A stretch of 64,000 bases of DNA, from positions 119,294,434 through 119,358,433 of the forward strand of contig CM075729.1 in assembly GCA_037974335.1 (NCBI GenBank). Reading direction: 5' to 3'. Position 1 is the first letter of the stretch; every line of letters begins with the position of its first letter. Shown here piece by piece: positions 41,914-51,974 of this stretch. A program made the translations under genes and the position numbers. The notes under the pieces are model-generated. The model made no database searches. It was given only the letters and a program-made list of their open reading frames with translations, and was not told where the DNA came from. Source of the DNA: Prionace glauca. Lineage: Eukaryota > Chordata > Chondrichthyes > Carcharhiniformes > Carcharhinidae.

Positions 41914-41989
41914 ATGGAGAACAGATTCACTTCCTCGTTTCTCTCCTTCGTCTTTCTCGGCCTCTTTCTCCCGACCCTGGATACTGGAG
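41914..41989 (+). CDS. Gene B exon 1: signal peptide
   Basis: The ATG at 41914 encodes MENRFTSSFLSFVFLGLFLP then TLDTG, a classic signal peptide, followed by donor GGAG|GTGAGT at 41990 in phase 1. The V exon at 53886 opens in phase 1 and continues DQNKVLGAVGSS. An overlapping frame from ATG 41868 (MMLVLLVPALA...) also looks hydrophobic but ends in phase 2 and cannot join the next exon, so 41914 is preferred. Same exon size class and phase as exon 1 of gene A. Intron 1 is 11.9 kb and contains the 38-bp minisatellite and the full-length CR1. Confidence 0.7.
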
Positions 41990-42118
41990 GTGAGTTATTG
42001 ACTGGGATAGGGGTTAAAAGGCGAACGGCGCACATCAGGAATTCCTGCCGAGTCTGGGGAATCGCGAAAGTCAGAAGTCAGAACAACTCAACCTGGATGG
42101 AGCCCGAGCACTGATAAC

Positions 42119-45100
42119 AGTAGGGACTGTGTGTGTAGGGGATTTCGGGGAGTGGGGATTGTCACTGTGTGTGTAGGGCACTCCCGGGAGTGGGGATTGT
42201 CACTGTGTGTGTAGGGGATTTCGGGGAGTGGAGATTGTCACTGTGTGTGTAGGGGATTTCGGGGAGTGGGGATTGTCACTGTGTGTGTAGGGCACTCCCG
42301 GGAGTGGGGATTGTCACTGTGTGTGTAGGGGATTTCGGGGAGTGGGGATTGTCACTGTGTGTGTAGGGGGAGTGGGGATTGTCACTGTGTGTGTAGGGGG
42401 AGTGGGGATTGTCACTGTGTGTGTAGGGGATTTCGGGGAGTGGTGATTGTCACTGTGTGTGTAGGGGATTTCGGGGAGTGGGGATTGTCACTGTGTGTGT
42501 AGGGCACTCCCGGGAGTGGGGATTGTCACTGTGTGTGTAGGGGATTTCGGGGAGTGGGGATTGTCACTGTGTGTGTAGGGGGAGTGGGGATTGTCACTGT
42601 GTGTGTAGGGGGAGTGGGGATTGTCACTGTGTGTGTAGGGGATTTCGGGGAGTGGGGATTGTCACTGTGTGTGTAGGGGGAGTGGGGATTGTCACTGTGT
42701 GTGTAGGGGGAGTGGGGATTGTCACTGTGTGTGTAGGGGATTTCGGGGAGTGGGGATTGTCACTGTGTGTGTAGGGCACTCCCGGGAGTGGGGATTGTCA
42801 CTGTGTGTGTAGGGGATTTCGGGGAGTGGTGATTGTCACTGTGTGTGTAGGGGATTTCGGGGAGTGGGGATTGTCACTGTGTGTGTAGGGGATTTCGGGG
42901 AGTGGGGATTGTCACTGTGTGTGTAGGGGATTTCGGGGAGTGGGGATTGTCACTGTGTGCGTAGGGCACTCCCGGGAGTGGGGATTGTCACTGTGTGTGT
43001 AGGGCACTCCCGGGAGTGGGGATTGTCACTGTGTGTGTAGGGGATTTCGGGGAGTGGTGATTGTCACTGTGTGTGTAGGGGATTTCGGGGAGTGGGGATT
43101 GTCACTGTGTGTGTAGGGGGAGTGGTGATTGTCACTGTGTGTGTAGGGCACTCCGGGGAGTGGGGATTGTCACTGTGTGTGGAGGGCACTCCGGGGAGTG
43201 GGGATTGTCACTGTGTGTGTAGGGGATTTCGGGGAGTGGGGATTGTCACTGTGTGCGTAGGGCACTCCCGGGAGTGGGGATTGTCACTGTGTGTGTAGGG
43301 GATTTCGGGGAGTGGGGATTGTCACTGTGTGTGTAGGGCACTCCCGGGAGTGGTGATTGTCACTGTGTGTGTAGGGGATTTCGGGGAGTGGGGATTGTCA
43401 CTGTGTGCGTAGGGCACTCCCGGGAGTGGGGATTGTCACTGTGTGTGTAGGGCACTCCCGGGAGTGGGGATTGTCACTGTGTGTGTAGGGCACTCCCGGG
43501 AGTGGGGATTGTCACTGTGTGTGTAGGGCACTCCCGGGAGTGGGGATTGTCACTGTGTGTGTAGGGGATTTCGGGGAGTGGGGATTGTCACTGTGTGTGT
43601 AGGGGATTTCGGGGAGTGGGGATTGTCACTGTGTGTGTAGGGGATTTCGGGGAGTGGGGATTGTCACTGTGTGTGTAGGGGATTTCGGGGAGTGGGGATT
43701 GTCACTGTGTGTGTAGGGCACTCCCGGGAGTGGGGATTGTCACTGTGTGCGTAGGGCACTCCCGGGAGTGGGGATTGTCACTGTGTGTGTAGGGGATTTC
43801 GGGGAGTGGGGATTGTCACTGTGTGTGTAGGGGATTTCGGGGAGTGGGGATTGTCACTGTGTGTGTAGGGGATTTCGGGGAGTGGGGATTGTCACTGTGT
43901 GCGTAGGGGATTTCGGGGAGTGGGGATTGTCACTGTGTGTGTAGGGCACTCCCGGGAGTGGGGATTGTCACTGTGTGCGTAGGGCACTCCCGGGAGTGGG
44001 GATTGTCACTGTGTGTGTAGGGGATTTCGGGGAGTGGGGATTGTCACTGTGTGTGTAGGGGATTTCGGGGAGTGGGGATTGTCACTGTGTGTGGAGGGCA
44101 CTCCCGGGAGTGGGGATTGTCACTGTGTGTGTAGGGGATTTCGGGGAGTGGGGATTGTCACTGTGTGTGTAGGGCACTCCCGGGAGTGGGGATTGTCACT
44201 GTGTGTGTAGGGCACTCCCGGGAGTGGGGATTGTCACTGTGTGTGTAGGGCACTCCCGGGAGTGGGGATTGTCACTGTGTGTGTAGGGCACTCCCGGGAG
44301 TGGGGATTGTCACTGTGTGCGTAGGGCACTCCCGGGAGTGGGGATTGTCACTGTGTGTGTAGGGCACTCCCGGGAGTGGGGATTGTCACTGTGTGTGTAG
44401 GGGATTTCGGGGAGTGGGGATTGTCACTGTGTGTGTAGGGGATTTCGGGGAGTGGGGATTGTCACTGTGTGTGTAGGGCACTCCCGGGAGTGGGGATTGT
44501 CACTGTGTGTGTAGGGCACTCCCGGGAGTGGGGATTGTCACTGTGTGTGTAGGGCACTCCCGGGAGTGGGGATTGTCACTGTGTGTGTAGGGGATTTCGG
44601 GGAGTGGGGATTGTCACTGTGTGTGTAGGGGGAGTGGTGATTGTCACTGTGTGTGTAGGGGATTTCGGGGAGTGGTGATTGTCACTGTGTGTGTAGGGGA
44701 TTTCGGGGAGTGGGGATTGTCACTGTGTGTGTAGGGCACTCCCGGGAGTGGGGATTGTCACTGTGTGTGTAGGGCACTCCCGGGAGTGGTGATTGTCACT
44801 GTGTGTGTAGGGGATTTCGGGGAGTGGTGATTGTCACTGTGTGTGTAGGGGATTTCGGGGAGTGGGGATTGTCACTGTGTGTGTAGGGCACTCCCGGGAG
44901 TGGGGATTGTCACTGTGTTTGTAGGGCACTCCCGGGAGTGGGGATTGTCACTGTGTGTGTAGGGCACTCCCGGGAGTGGGGATTGTCACTGTGTGTGTAG
45001 GGGGAGTGGTGATTGTCACTGTGTGTGTAGGGCACTCCCGGGAGTGGGGATTGTCACTGTGTGTGTAGGGGATTTCGGGGAGTGGGGATTGTCACTGTGT

Positions 45101-45889
45101 GTGTAGGGGATTTCGGGGAGTGGGGATTGTCACTGTGTGTGTAGGGCACTCCCGGGAGTGGGGATTGTCACTGTGTGTGTAGGGCACTCCCGGGAGTGGG
45201 GATTGTCACTGTGTGTGTAGGGCACTCCCGGGAGTGGGGATTGTCACTGTGTGTGTAGGGGATTTCGGGGAGTGGGGATTGTCACTGTGTGTGTAGGGGA
45301 TTTCGGGGAGTGGGTTTGTCACTGTGTGTGTAGGGGATTTCGGGGAGTGGGGATTGTCACTGTGTGTGTAGGGCACTCCCGGGAGTGGGGATTGTCACTG
45401 TGTGCGTAGGGCACTCCCGGGAGTGGGGATTGTCACTGTGTGTGTAGGGGATTTCGGGGAGTGGGGATTGTCACTGTGTGTGTAGGGGATTTCGGGGAGT
45501 GGGGATTGTCACTGTGTGTGTAGGGGGAGTGGTGATTGTCACTGTGTGTGTAGGGGGAGTGGTGATTGTCACTGTGTGTGTAGGGGATTTCGGGGAGTGG
45601 GGATTGTCACTGTGTGTGTGTAGGGGATTTCGGGGAGTGGAGATTGTCACTGTGTGTGTAGCGGATTTCGGGGAGTGGGGATTGTCACTGTGTGTGTAGG
45701 GGGAGTGGGGATTGTCACTGTGTGTGTAGGGGATTTCGGGGAGTGGGGATTGTCACTGTGTGTTAGGGGGAGTGGTGATTGTCACTGTGTGCGTAGGGCA
45801 CTCCCGGGAGTGGGGATTGTCACTGTGTGTGTAGGGGATTTCGGGGAGTGGGGATTGTCACTGTGTGTGGAGGGCACTCCGGGGGGTAT
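42119..45889 (+). repeat. 38-bp minisatellite, about 100 units
   Basis: Units share GGATTGTCACTGTGTGTGTA and end either GGGGATTTCGGGGAGTGG (variant A) or GGGCACTCCCGGGAGTGG (variant B), both 38 bp; a 30-bp short form has GGGGGAGTGG only. Variants are mixed in runs. Variant B contains the 14-bp palindrome CACTCCCGGGAGTG. Rare changes (TGTGTGC, AGTGGTG, a longer TG run) mark sub-blocks. Starts 130 bases after exon 1 of gene B. Short open frames across it are artefacts. Confidence 0.95.
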
Positions 45890-46034
45890 TTCAGCTCACC
45901 CATGCCTGCCACAAGACAATTTTGTCATTTACTGTGTTGGGATTTGAAGCAAGGGCCCCAAAGCATTGCTGTAGGTTTGTGGTTTACCAGTAGGCACCTG
46001 GCTCTGTGTCCTAATTAACTTTATTTCTGCTTTC

Positions 46035-46138
46035 AATGGATTAACACAGTAAAAAGTCTGACAACACCAGGTTTTAGTCCAACCTATTTATTTGATAAAC
46101 TCACAAGCTTTCGGGGTTAGCCCCTTCGTCAGGTGAAT
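46035..46138 (+). repeat. Foldback/Penelope-like family, single arm
   Basis: ACACAGTAAAAAGTCTGACA, CCAACCTATTTATTTGATAA, CAAGCTTTCGGGGTTAGCCC and CTTCGTCAGGTGAATGG. Very close to the arms of the palindrome at 30667-30910 but present once, without its inverted partner. Confidence 0.75.
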
Positions 46139-46351
46139 GGAGAGTTCTGGTATACCAGTTTCTCCCTTTGGCATGCTGGGGCCAACACCCTTGTCAGTAA
46201 AATAACCTTAGTACATCATCATGCGGGTGGGGGGAGGGGGAGAGAAACAGACTATTACATGGTAGCACACATACTGTACAGGGCAGTGATGGACAAACCA
46301 GGCTAGTGAGTGGGCCTCCTTGATCTCCAGTGGGCCACAAGATTGAAATTG

Positions 46352-46668
46352 TCATAGAATGTCTACAGTACAGAAGAAGGCCATTCTGCCCATCAAGTCT
46401 GCACCAACTGCAATCCCAACCAGGTCCCATTCCTGCAACCCCACACACTTACCCTGCTAATCCCCCTGACAGTAGGGTCAAATTAGCATGGCCAATCAAC
46501 CTAACCAGCACATCTTTGGACTGTGGGAAGAAACTGGACCACCAGGAGGAAACCTGATATGGAGAGAATTTGCAAACTTTCCGCAGACAGTGACCCAAGG
46601 CTGGAATTGAACCTGGGTCCCTGGTGCTGAGGCAGCAGTACTAACCACTGAGCAGCCCCACAGCAAGA
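46352..46668 (-). repeat. SINE-A, tail type C
   Basis: Tail at left (GTCATAGAATGTCTACAGTA; GAAGGCCATTCTGCCC), head at right (AGTACTAACCACTGAGCAGC). Confidence 0.8.
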
Positions 46669-47096
46669 GACAAATTGGGCTTGTTCACTAACCATGATCC
46701 CATGAATAAGATTGAATACCTTTAATAAATGTCAAATATTTCATAATGAGTTATTGAAAATACTTAGTTTTATTCATGTATTAATCATTATCATCAATAA
46801 AGGTAAAGTCACCAAAGTCCAGATGGCAATAAACTGCCCTTTGATGCTGAAAACTCAAAATAAGGACAAAAATCATTGGAAAATCTCAGCAGATCTGACA
46901 GCAACTGGATGGGTCAGAGTTAATAGAACTAATATTTCAAGGTTTCAGATGACTCCTCTGGCTGTGGCTTGTCTAGTCTGTGGGATAGCTCTCCTAATTT
47001 TGACGCAAGCTATCAGATGTAAGGAAGAAGGCCTTTATAGGATTATCAGGCCTGCGTTTGGCATTGCTGTTTGCTCTTTTTTAGTTTATTTATTTG
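46669..47096. other. Intron 1 of gene B; one repeat scrap
   Basis: 46855-46955 (TTGGAAAATCTCAGCAGATC; GTTTCAGATGACTCC) matches the repeat seen on the minus strand at 22985-23105. The 130-codon open frame across the region, despite two hydrophobic stretches, has no splice support and was not called. Confidence 0.4.
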
Positions 47097-47278
47097 AATC
47101 ATAGAAACCCTACAGTGCAGAAGGAGGCCATTCAGCCCATTAAGTCTGCACCAACCACAGTCTCTACATATTTACCCTTCAATCCCTCTAACCTACGCAT
47201 CTCACGACTCTAAGGGGCAATTTTTTTTAGCATGGCCAACCAACCTACCTAACCCACACATCTTTGGACTGAAAGGAA

Positions 47279-47640
47279 GCCTTTCACTGTTTGCTGAGCA
47301 GAGAGAGAGAGAGCTAAGAATTTACCTGTTAAAAACCTGTTTAAAATAAGTTTAAAGCACTTTGTTCTTTGTAGAACTGTTTAAAGCATTTATTTTATTG
47401 TCTTTACTGCTAGTTTAGAACCGAGTTGTGGACGAAGCTGCTTTAATTTAAATTAATTATCAGGGCCACACGGTGAAGCCTTTCACTGTTTGCTGGAGCA
47501 GAGAGAGAGAGCTAAGAATTTACCTGTTAAAAACCTGTTTAAAATAAGTTTAAAGCACTTTGTTCTTTGTAGAACTGTTTAAAGCATTTATTTTATTGTC
47601 TTTACTGCTAGTTTAGAACCGAGTTGTGGACGAGCCTGCT
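47279..47640 (+). repeat. CR1 5' tandem monomers, period 199 bp
   Basis: GCCTTTCACTGTTTGCTG begins at 47279 and again at 47478. About 160 bases (through TTTAGAACCGAGTTGTGGAC) are repeated nearly exactly, differing at a few positions. The first unit ends with an AT-rich 30-base link (AATTTAAATTAATTATCAGG). Repeated 5' monomers are known promoter units in some LINEs; that role here is inference. Confidence 0.85.
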
Positions 47641-47885
47641 TCTAATCAGCGCCAGGTTTAAAAGGAGGCCTGGTGTAGAAAGCGGGCAGCGTCTGAGCGG
47701 GCAGCGGAGTGAGAGGGAAGCAGAGTGAGCTAATAGGGCTTAATATCAAAAAGGGCTGGAGGGAAAAAAGGACAGGTGAGTTCGTTTGAAAAAAACAAGG
47801 AAAAAAAAAAAATTTTTTTTTTCCAAAACTACTACAGCAAGAAACAAGGAAAAATTTTTTTTCACATAAAAAATTACAGTGAATA

Positions 47886-48785
47886 ATGGAGGGGCATGTG
47901 ATGTGTGGTTTCTGTATGATGTGGGAACTGGTGGACCCCAGGGTCCTTCCCAGTGACCATGTCTGCAGTAAGTGCAGGTTGCTGGAGGAGCTCCAGCTCA
48001 AGGTGGATGAGCTGGCCTCTGAGCTACAGACACTGAGGCTCATCAGGGGGAGAGAGGGTGCCCCTAGACTGGCTAAATCTAAGGGTCAGGGACAAAAGGG
48101 GGCTGCTGGGAGGAGGAAGGGGGGTGAGGAGAGGAGGCCTCAGCCTCTTAACCTGCATAACAGGTTTGAGGTTCTTGCTTCCAGTCTGGAAGAGGACGAG
48201 GCAAGAGAGGTTAGTGAGCAAACTGCACACGGTACAGTGATGCAGCAGGACATAGGCAAAGAGAAGGGGAAAAGGAACGTAGTAATGATTGGGGATAGTG
48301 GGGTGAAGGGTATTGACACTGTCCTTTATCACAATGACAAAGTGCACAGAAGGGTGTGTTGTCTGCCTGGTGCTCGGGTACAGGATGTCGCAGCTGGGCT
48401 GCAGAGGAATCTGGAGTGGGAGGGTGAGAACCCAGTCGTTGTAGTACATGTGGGTGCCGGCGACGTAGGCAAAATGCGGACTGAGGATCTGGGAAGGGAG
48501 TATGAGAAGCTGGGAATGGAATTAAAAAGTAGAACCGACAAGGTGGTTATCTCTGGGCTACTGCCTGAACCGAGGGCAGACGGGTGTAGGGTTGATAGGA
48601 TAAAGGAAGTAAATGGGTGGCTCAGGGATTGGTGTGGGAGGAATGGGTTCGAATTTATGGGGCATTGGCACCAGTATTGGGGTAGGTGGGACCTGTTCGG
48701 GCAAGATGGGGTTGGTCTGAATCATGCTGGGACCAGAGTGCTGGCGAATCGAGTAAAGAGGACTGTAGACAAGGCTTTAAACTAA
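47886..48785 (+). CDS. CR1 ORF1: zinc-binding/coiled-coil plus SGNH-esterase domain
   Basis: Encodes 299 residues from ATG 47886. Residues about 7-30 hold two CxxC pairs (CGFC, CSKC), followed by a leucine-rich coiled-coil (LLEELQLKVDELASELQTL) and a basic region. Residues about 132-295 form the SGNH hydrolase-like esterase domain known from CR1 ORF1 proteins: block I GDSG keeps the serine. The block usually reading GTND here reads GAGD, and the block usually reading DGVHLN here reads DGVGLN, so two residues of the expected catalytic set appear replaced. The role in CR1 is RNA/membrane-associated particle function (family knowledge). The stop lies 35 bases before the ORF2 ATG. Confidence 0.85.
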   Translation: MEGHVMCGFCMMWELVDPRVLPSDHVCSKCRLLEELQLKVDELASELQTLRLIRGREGAPRLAKSKGQGQKGAAGRRKGGEERRPQPLNLHNRFEVLASSLEEDEAREVSEQTAHGTVMQQDIGKEKGKRNVVMIGDSGVKGIDTVLYHNDKVHRRVCCLPGARVQDVAAGLQRNLEWEGENPVVVVHVGAGDVGKMRTEDLGREYEKLGMELKSRTDKVVISGLLPEPRADGCRVDRIKEVNGWLRDWCGRNGFEFMGHWHQYWGRWDLFGQDGVGLNHAGTRVLANRVKRTVDKALN

Positions 48786-48820
48786 TTAGAGGGGGGGAGG
48801 GTGCGAGGGTAGGTGACTCT

Positions 48821-51730
48821 ATGAGGTCTAAAGTTAAGGATAGGGTACAGGTAAGGGAAGAGGCAAAGGATGTCCCAATTGGTGGCGTTACGGCAAGTAG
48901 GGTCCAGGTGAAGGCTGGGATGAAAGCGCTTTATCTGAATGCACGAAGCATTCGGAATAAAGTGGATGAGCTGATGGCGCAGATCGACACAAATGGATAC
49001 GATCTGGTGGCCATTACAGAGACGTGGCTGCAAGGTGACAGGGACTGGGAGATGAATGTACAGGGTTATCAAGTGTTTAGGAAGGATAGGCAGGAGGAAA
49101 GAGGGGGTGGCGTAGCTCTGCTGATTAAGGATAGTATCAAGGTGGTAGCAAGGGATGATATCGGAGCCAAGGAGCAGAAAGTGGAATCGTTGTGGGTGGA
49201 GATTAGGAACAGAAAAGGGAGGAAGACGCTAGTGGGTGTCGTCTATAGGCCCCCGAATAATGATCTGGAGGTGGGGCGGGCTGTTAACGCGCAAATAAGT
49301 GCAGCGTGCAGGAATGGGACGGCAGTAGTTATGGGAGATTTCAATCTGCATATTGATTGGTCGACCCATGTTGGACGAGGTGGGCTCGAGGAGGAGTTCT
49401 TGGAATGCTGCCGGGATAATTTCCTTGAACAGTGTGTGTTGGAGCCGACGAGGGAGCGAGCTATCTTGGATCTGGTGCTATGTAATGAGGCGGGTAGAAT
49501 TAGGGACCTTGCGGTGAAGGATCCTCTTGGAGAGAGTGATCATTGTATGGTGGAGTTTCTGGTGCAGATGGAGGAGGAGAAAGTGGGTTCCCAGACACGC
49601 GTCCTTTGTTTGAATAGAGGGGAGTATGGTAGGATGAGAGAAGAATTGGCGAATGTGGACTGGGGGAACGCGTTGGAAGGTAGGTCTGCTGAGGAGCAGT
49701 GGAGGATCTTTAAGGAGATCTTTCTTGGTGCTCAGCAGAAATTTATTCCGATGGTTAAAAAGGACAGTAGGAGGAGAGGTAATAAGCCGTGGATAACGAA
49801 GGAGGTGAAGGAAAGTGTTAAATTAAAAGCGGAGGAGCTTAGAGTAGCTAAGAGCAGTGGGCGAGAAGAGGATTGGGAAAGGTTTAAATGTCAACAAAGA
49901 TTGACAAAGAAATTGATAAAGGAGGGTAGGAGAAGCTATGAGGCTGGGCTAGCACTTAATATAAAAAAGGATAGCAAGAGTTTTTATAAATATATAAAAA
50001 GGAAGAGGCTGGCTAGGGTAAACGTTGGTCCTTTAGAGGATGAGAAAGGGGAGCTAGTGGTAGGGGATAGGGATATGGCTAAGTTCTTGAATAACTTCTT
50101 TGTTTCTGTCTTCACGGAGGAGGACGTGAATAATTTGCCGGGTGTTAGCGATGGAAAGGTGGTAGGAATGGAGGGTCTTAATGACATTACTGTTACTAGA
50201 GAGGTGGTGCTCGACAGACTGGAGGGGCTGATTGTGGACAAGTCCCCAGGACCGGATGGAATGCATCCGAGGGTTCTGAAAGAAATGGCGGAGGTGATAG
50301 TGGATGCCTTGGTGGTTATTTTCCAGACGTCGCTGGATTCCGGGGAAGTGCCGGAAGATTGGAAAACGGCTAATGTTACGCCGTTGTTTAAGAAGGGTGC
50401 CAGGCAAAAGGCGGGGAATTATAGGCCGGTTAGTTTAACGTCTGTGGTAGGTAAAATGTTAGAAACCGTCATTAAGGAGGAAATAGCGAGGCATCTTGAG
50501 GGGAATTGCTTGATAGGGCGGACGCAACACGGTTTCATTAAAGGGAAGTCGTGTCTGACAAATTTACTGGAGTTCTATGAGGATGTGTCTAGGGCAGTGG
50601 ATGGAGGAGAGCCGGTGGATGTGGTCTTTCTGGATTTTCAGAAGGCGTTTGACAAGGTACCTCACAAGAGGTTATTGCAGAAGGTCAGGGGACATGGAGT
50701 TGGGGGTAGGGTGTTAGCGTGGATAGAGGATTGGTTGTCAAATAGGAGGCAGAGAGTGGGGGTCAATGGATGCTATTCGGATTGGCGGTTGGTGAATAGT
50801 GGGGTGCCCCAGGGGTCGGTGCTGGGGCCTCAGCTATTTACCATTTATATAGATGATCTGGAGGAGGGAACCGAGTGCAGGGTGTCGAAATTTGCTGATG
50901 ACACCAAGATTGGGGGAAAGGCAAATTGTGCGGAGGGTGTGGAGAGTCTGCAGAAGGATCTAGATAGGCTGGGCGAATGGGCCAGGAAATGGCAAATGGA
51001 ATTTAATGTTGGCAAGTGTGAGGTGGTCCACTTTGGTAGGAGAAATGGTAGGAAGGACTATTACTTACGGGGCGAAAAACTGCAGCAGGCGACGGTGCAG
51101 AGGGACCTCGGGGTCCTTGTGCATGAGTCGCAAAAACCCAGCTTGCAGGTGCAGCAGGTGGTCAGGAAGGCGAATGGGATGCTGGCCTTCATAGCGAAGG
51201 GGATTGAATATAAAAGTAGGGAGGTCTTGCTGCAGCTGTATAGGGCATTGGTGAGGCCGCAGCTGGAGTACTGTGTGCAGTTTTGGGCGCCGCACCTGCG
51301 CAAGGATGTTTTGGCCCTGGAGGGAGTGCAGAGGAGGTTTACTCGGCTGATACCGGAGTTGAGGGGATTGAGCTATGAGGAGAGGCTGAATAAACTAGGC
51401 TTGTACTCGTTAGAGTTTAGAAGAATGAGGGGAGATCTCATTGAGACGTATAAGATGATGAATGGGATGGATAGGATAGAGGTGGAGAGACTGTTCCCGC
51501 TCAAAAAAGACAGTAGGACTAGGGGGCACAGCCTCAAGATAAAGGGGGGGCGGTTTAGAACAGAGTTGAGGAGGAACTTCTTCACTCAAAGGGTGGTGAA
51601 TCTCTGGAATTCTCTGCCCGTTGAAGTGGTGGAGGCTGCCTCACTAAATATTTTTAAGAAACGGGTTGATGGGTTTTTGATAAGAGAGGGGATTAAGGGT
51701 TATGGGAAGAGGGCGGGAAGGTGGAGCTGA
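48821..51730 (+). CDS. CR1 ORF2: AP endonuclease and reverse transcriptase
   Basis: 969 residues from the ATG at 48821; the frame is open further upstream to 48686, overlapping ORF1, so the true start is uncertain. The endonuclease domain occupies about residues 34-245: LNARS (Asn), ITETWL (Glu), VVYRPPN, GDFN and SDH are all present. Reverse transcriptase spans about 455-760: [44 protein letters not shown] and the catalytic FADD at about 691-694. The C-terminal CR1 block (LEYCVQFWAPH, RRNFFTQRVVNLWNSLP) is whole. No internal stop or shift. This is a canonical CR1 enzyme able, by family knowledge, to nick target DNA and prime reverse transcription. Confidence 0.93.
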   Translation: MRSKVKDRVQVREEAKDVPIGGVTASRVQVKAGMKALYLNARSIRNKVDELMAQIDTNGYDLVAITETWLQGDRDWEMNVQGYQVFRKDRQEERGGGVALLIKDSIKVVARDDIGAKEQKVESLWVEIRNRKGRKTLVGVVYRPPNNDLEVGRAVNAQISAACRNGTAVVMGDFNLHIDWSTHVGRGGLEEEFLECCRDNFLEQCVLEPTRERAILDLVLCNEAGRIRDLAVKDPLGESDHCMVEFLVQMEEEKVGSQTRVLCLNRGEYGRMREELANVDWGNALEGRSAEEQWRIFKEIFLGAQQKFIPMVKKDSRRRGNKPWITKEVKESVKLKAEELRVAKSSGREEDWERFKCQQRLTKKLIKEGRRSYEAGLALNIKKDSKSFYKYIKRKRLARVNVGPLEDEKGELVVGDRDMAKFLNNFFVSVFTEEDVNNLPGVSDGKVVGMEGLNDITVTREVVLDRLEGLIVDKSPGPDGMHPRVLKEMAEVIVDALVVIFQTSLDSGEVPEDWKTANVTPLFKKGARQKAGNYRPVSLTSVVGKMLETVIKEEIARHLEGNCLIGRTQHGFIKGKSCLTNLLEFYEDVSRAVDGGEPVDVVFLDFQKAFDKVPHKRLLQKVRGHGVGGRVLAWIEDWLSNRRQRVGVNGCYSDWRLVNSGVPQGSVLGPQLFTIYIDDLEEGTECRVSKFADDTKIGGKANCAEGVESLQKDLDRLGEWARKWQMEFNVGKCEVVHFGRRNGRKDYYLRGEKLQQATVQRDLGVLVHESQKPSLQVQQVVRKANGMLAFIAKGIEYKSREVLLQLYRALVRPQLEYCVQFWAPHLRKDVLALEGVQRRFTRLIPELRGLSYEERLNKLGLYSLEFRRMRGDLIETYKMMNGMDRIEVERLFPLKKDSRTRGHSLKIKGGRFRTELRRNFFTQRVVNLWNSLPVEVVEAASLNIFKKRVDGFLIREGIKGYGKRAGRWS

Positions 51731-51974
51731 GTCACGACAGATCAGCCATGATCTTATTGAATGGCGGGGCAGGCTCGAAGGGCCAGATGGCCTACTCCTG
51801 CTCCTATTTCTTATGTTCTTATGAAAGGAAACCGGAACACCCGGGGGAAACCCACACAGATACGAAGAGAATGTGCAAACTCCACACAGGCAGTGACCCG
51901 AGCCAGGAATCAAACCCAGGTCCCTGGAGCTGTGAAACAGCAGTGCTAACCACTGTGCTACCGTGCTGCCCTTT

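Larger units (their letters stand above)
47279..51821 (+). mobile_element. Full-length CR1-clade LINE with both ORFs open
   Basis: Bounded by the 9-bp direct repeat TGAAAGGAA (47270-47278 and 51822-51830) inside a SINE-A. The element is 4.54 kb: tandem 5' monomers, a GC-poor leader, ORF1 (47886-48785), ORF2 (48821-51730), a 90-base 3' UTR, and the CR1-type terminus CTCCTATTTCTTATGTTCTT. It is the probable source type for the close truncated copies at 1206-2495, 25278-26452, 32522-33643, 34089-34620, 40623-41072 and 55839-56930. It lies in intron 1 of gene B, in sense orientation. Confidence 0.92.
47097..51973 (-). repeat. SINE-A, tail type C, split by the full-length CR1
   Basis: The tail half is at 47097-47278 (CATAGAAACCCTACAGTGCA; CACATCTTTGGACTG) and the head half at 51822-51973 (GAAACCGGAACACCCGGGGG; GTGCTAACCACTGTGCTACC). 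The two halves join exactly in the SINE core once the LINE and one copy of TGAAAGGAA are left out, which fixes the LINE's ends. Confidence 0.9.

Noticed and set aside
41868-41989. Alternative start of gene B at 41868
   Set aside because: The frame ends in phase 2 at the donor, incompatible with the phase-1 V exon at 53886.
42119-45889. CRISPR-like array
   Set aside because: The units are contiguous tandem repeats without unique spacers, in vertebrate DNA; it is a minisatellite.
42571-45947. Cys/Val/Gly-rich repeated peptides (CVGGVGIVTVCVGD type)
   Set aside because: They follow the 38-bp minisatellite unit in shifting frames inside an intron; no coding evidence.
46712-47104. 130-codon frame with hydrophobic stretches in gene B intron 1
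   Set aside because: It overlaps a repeat fragment and a SINE tail, has no consensus splice sites, and does not fit the phase of gene B.
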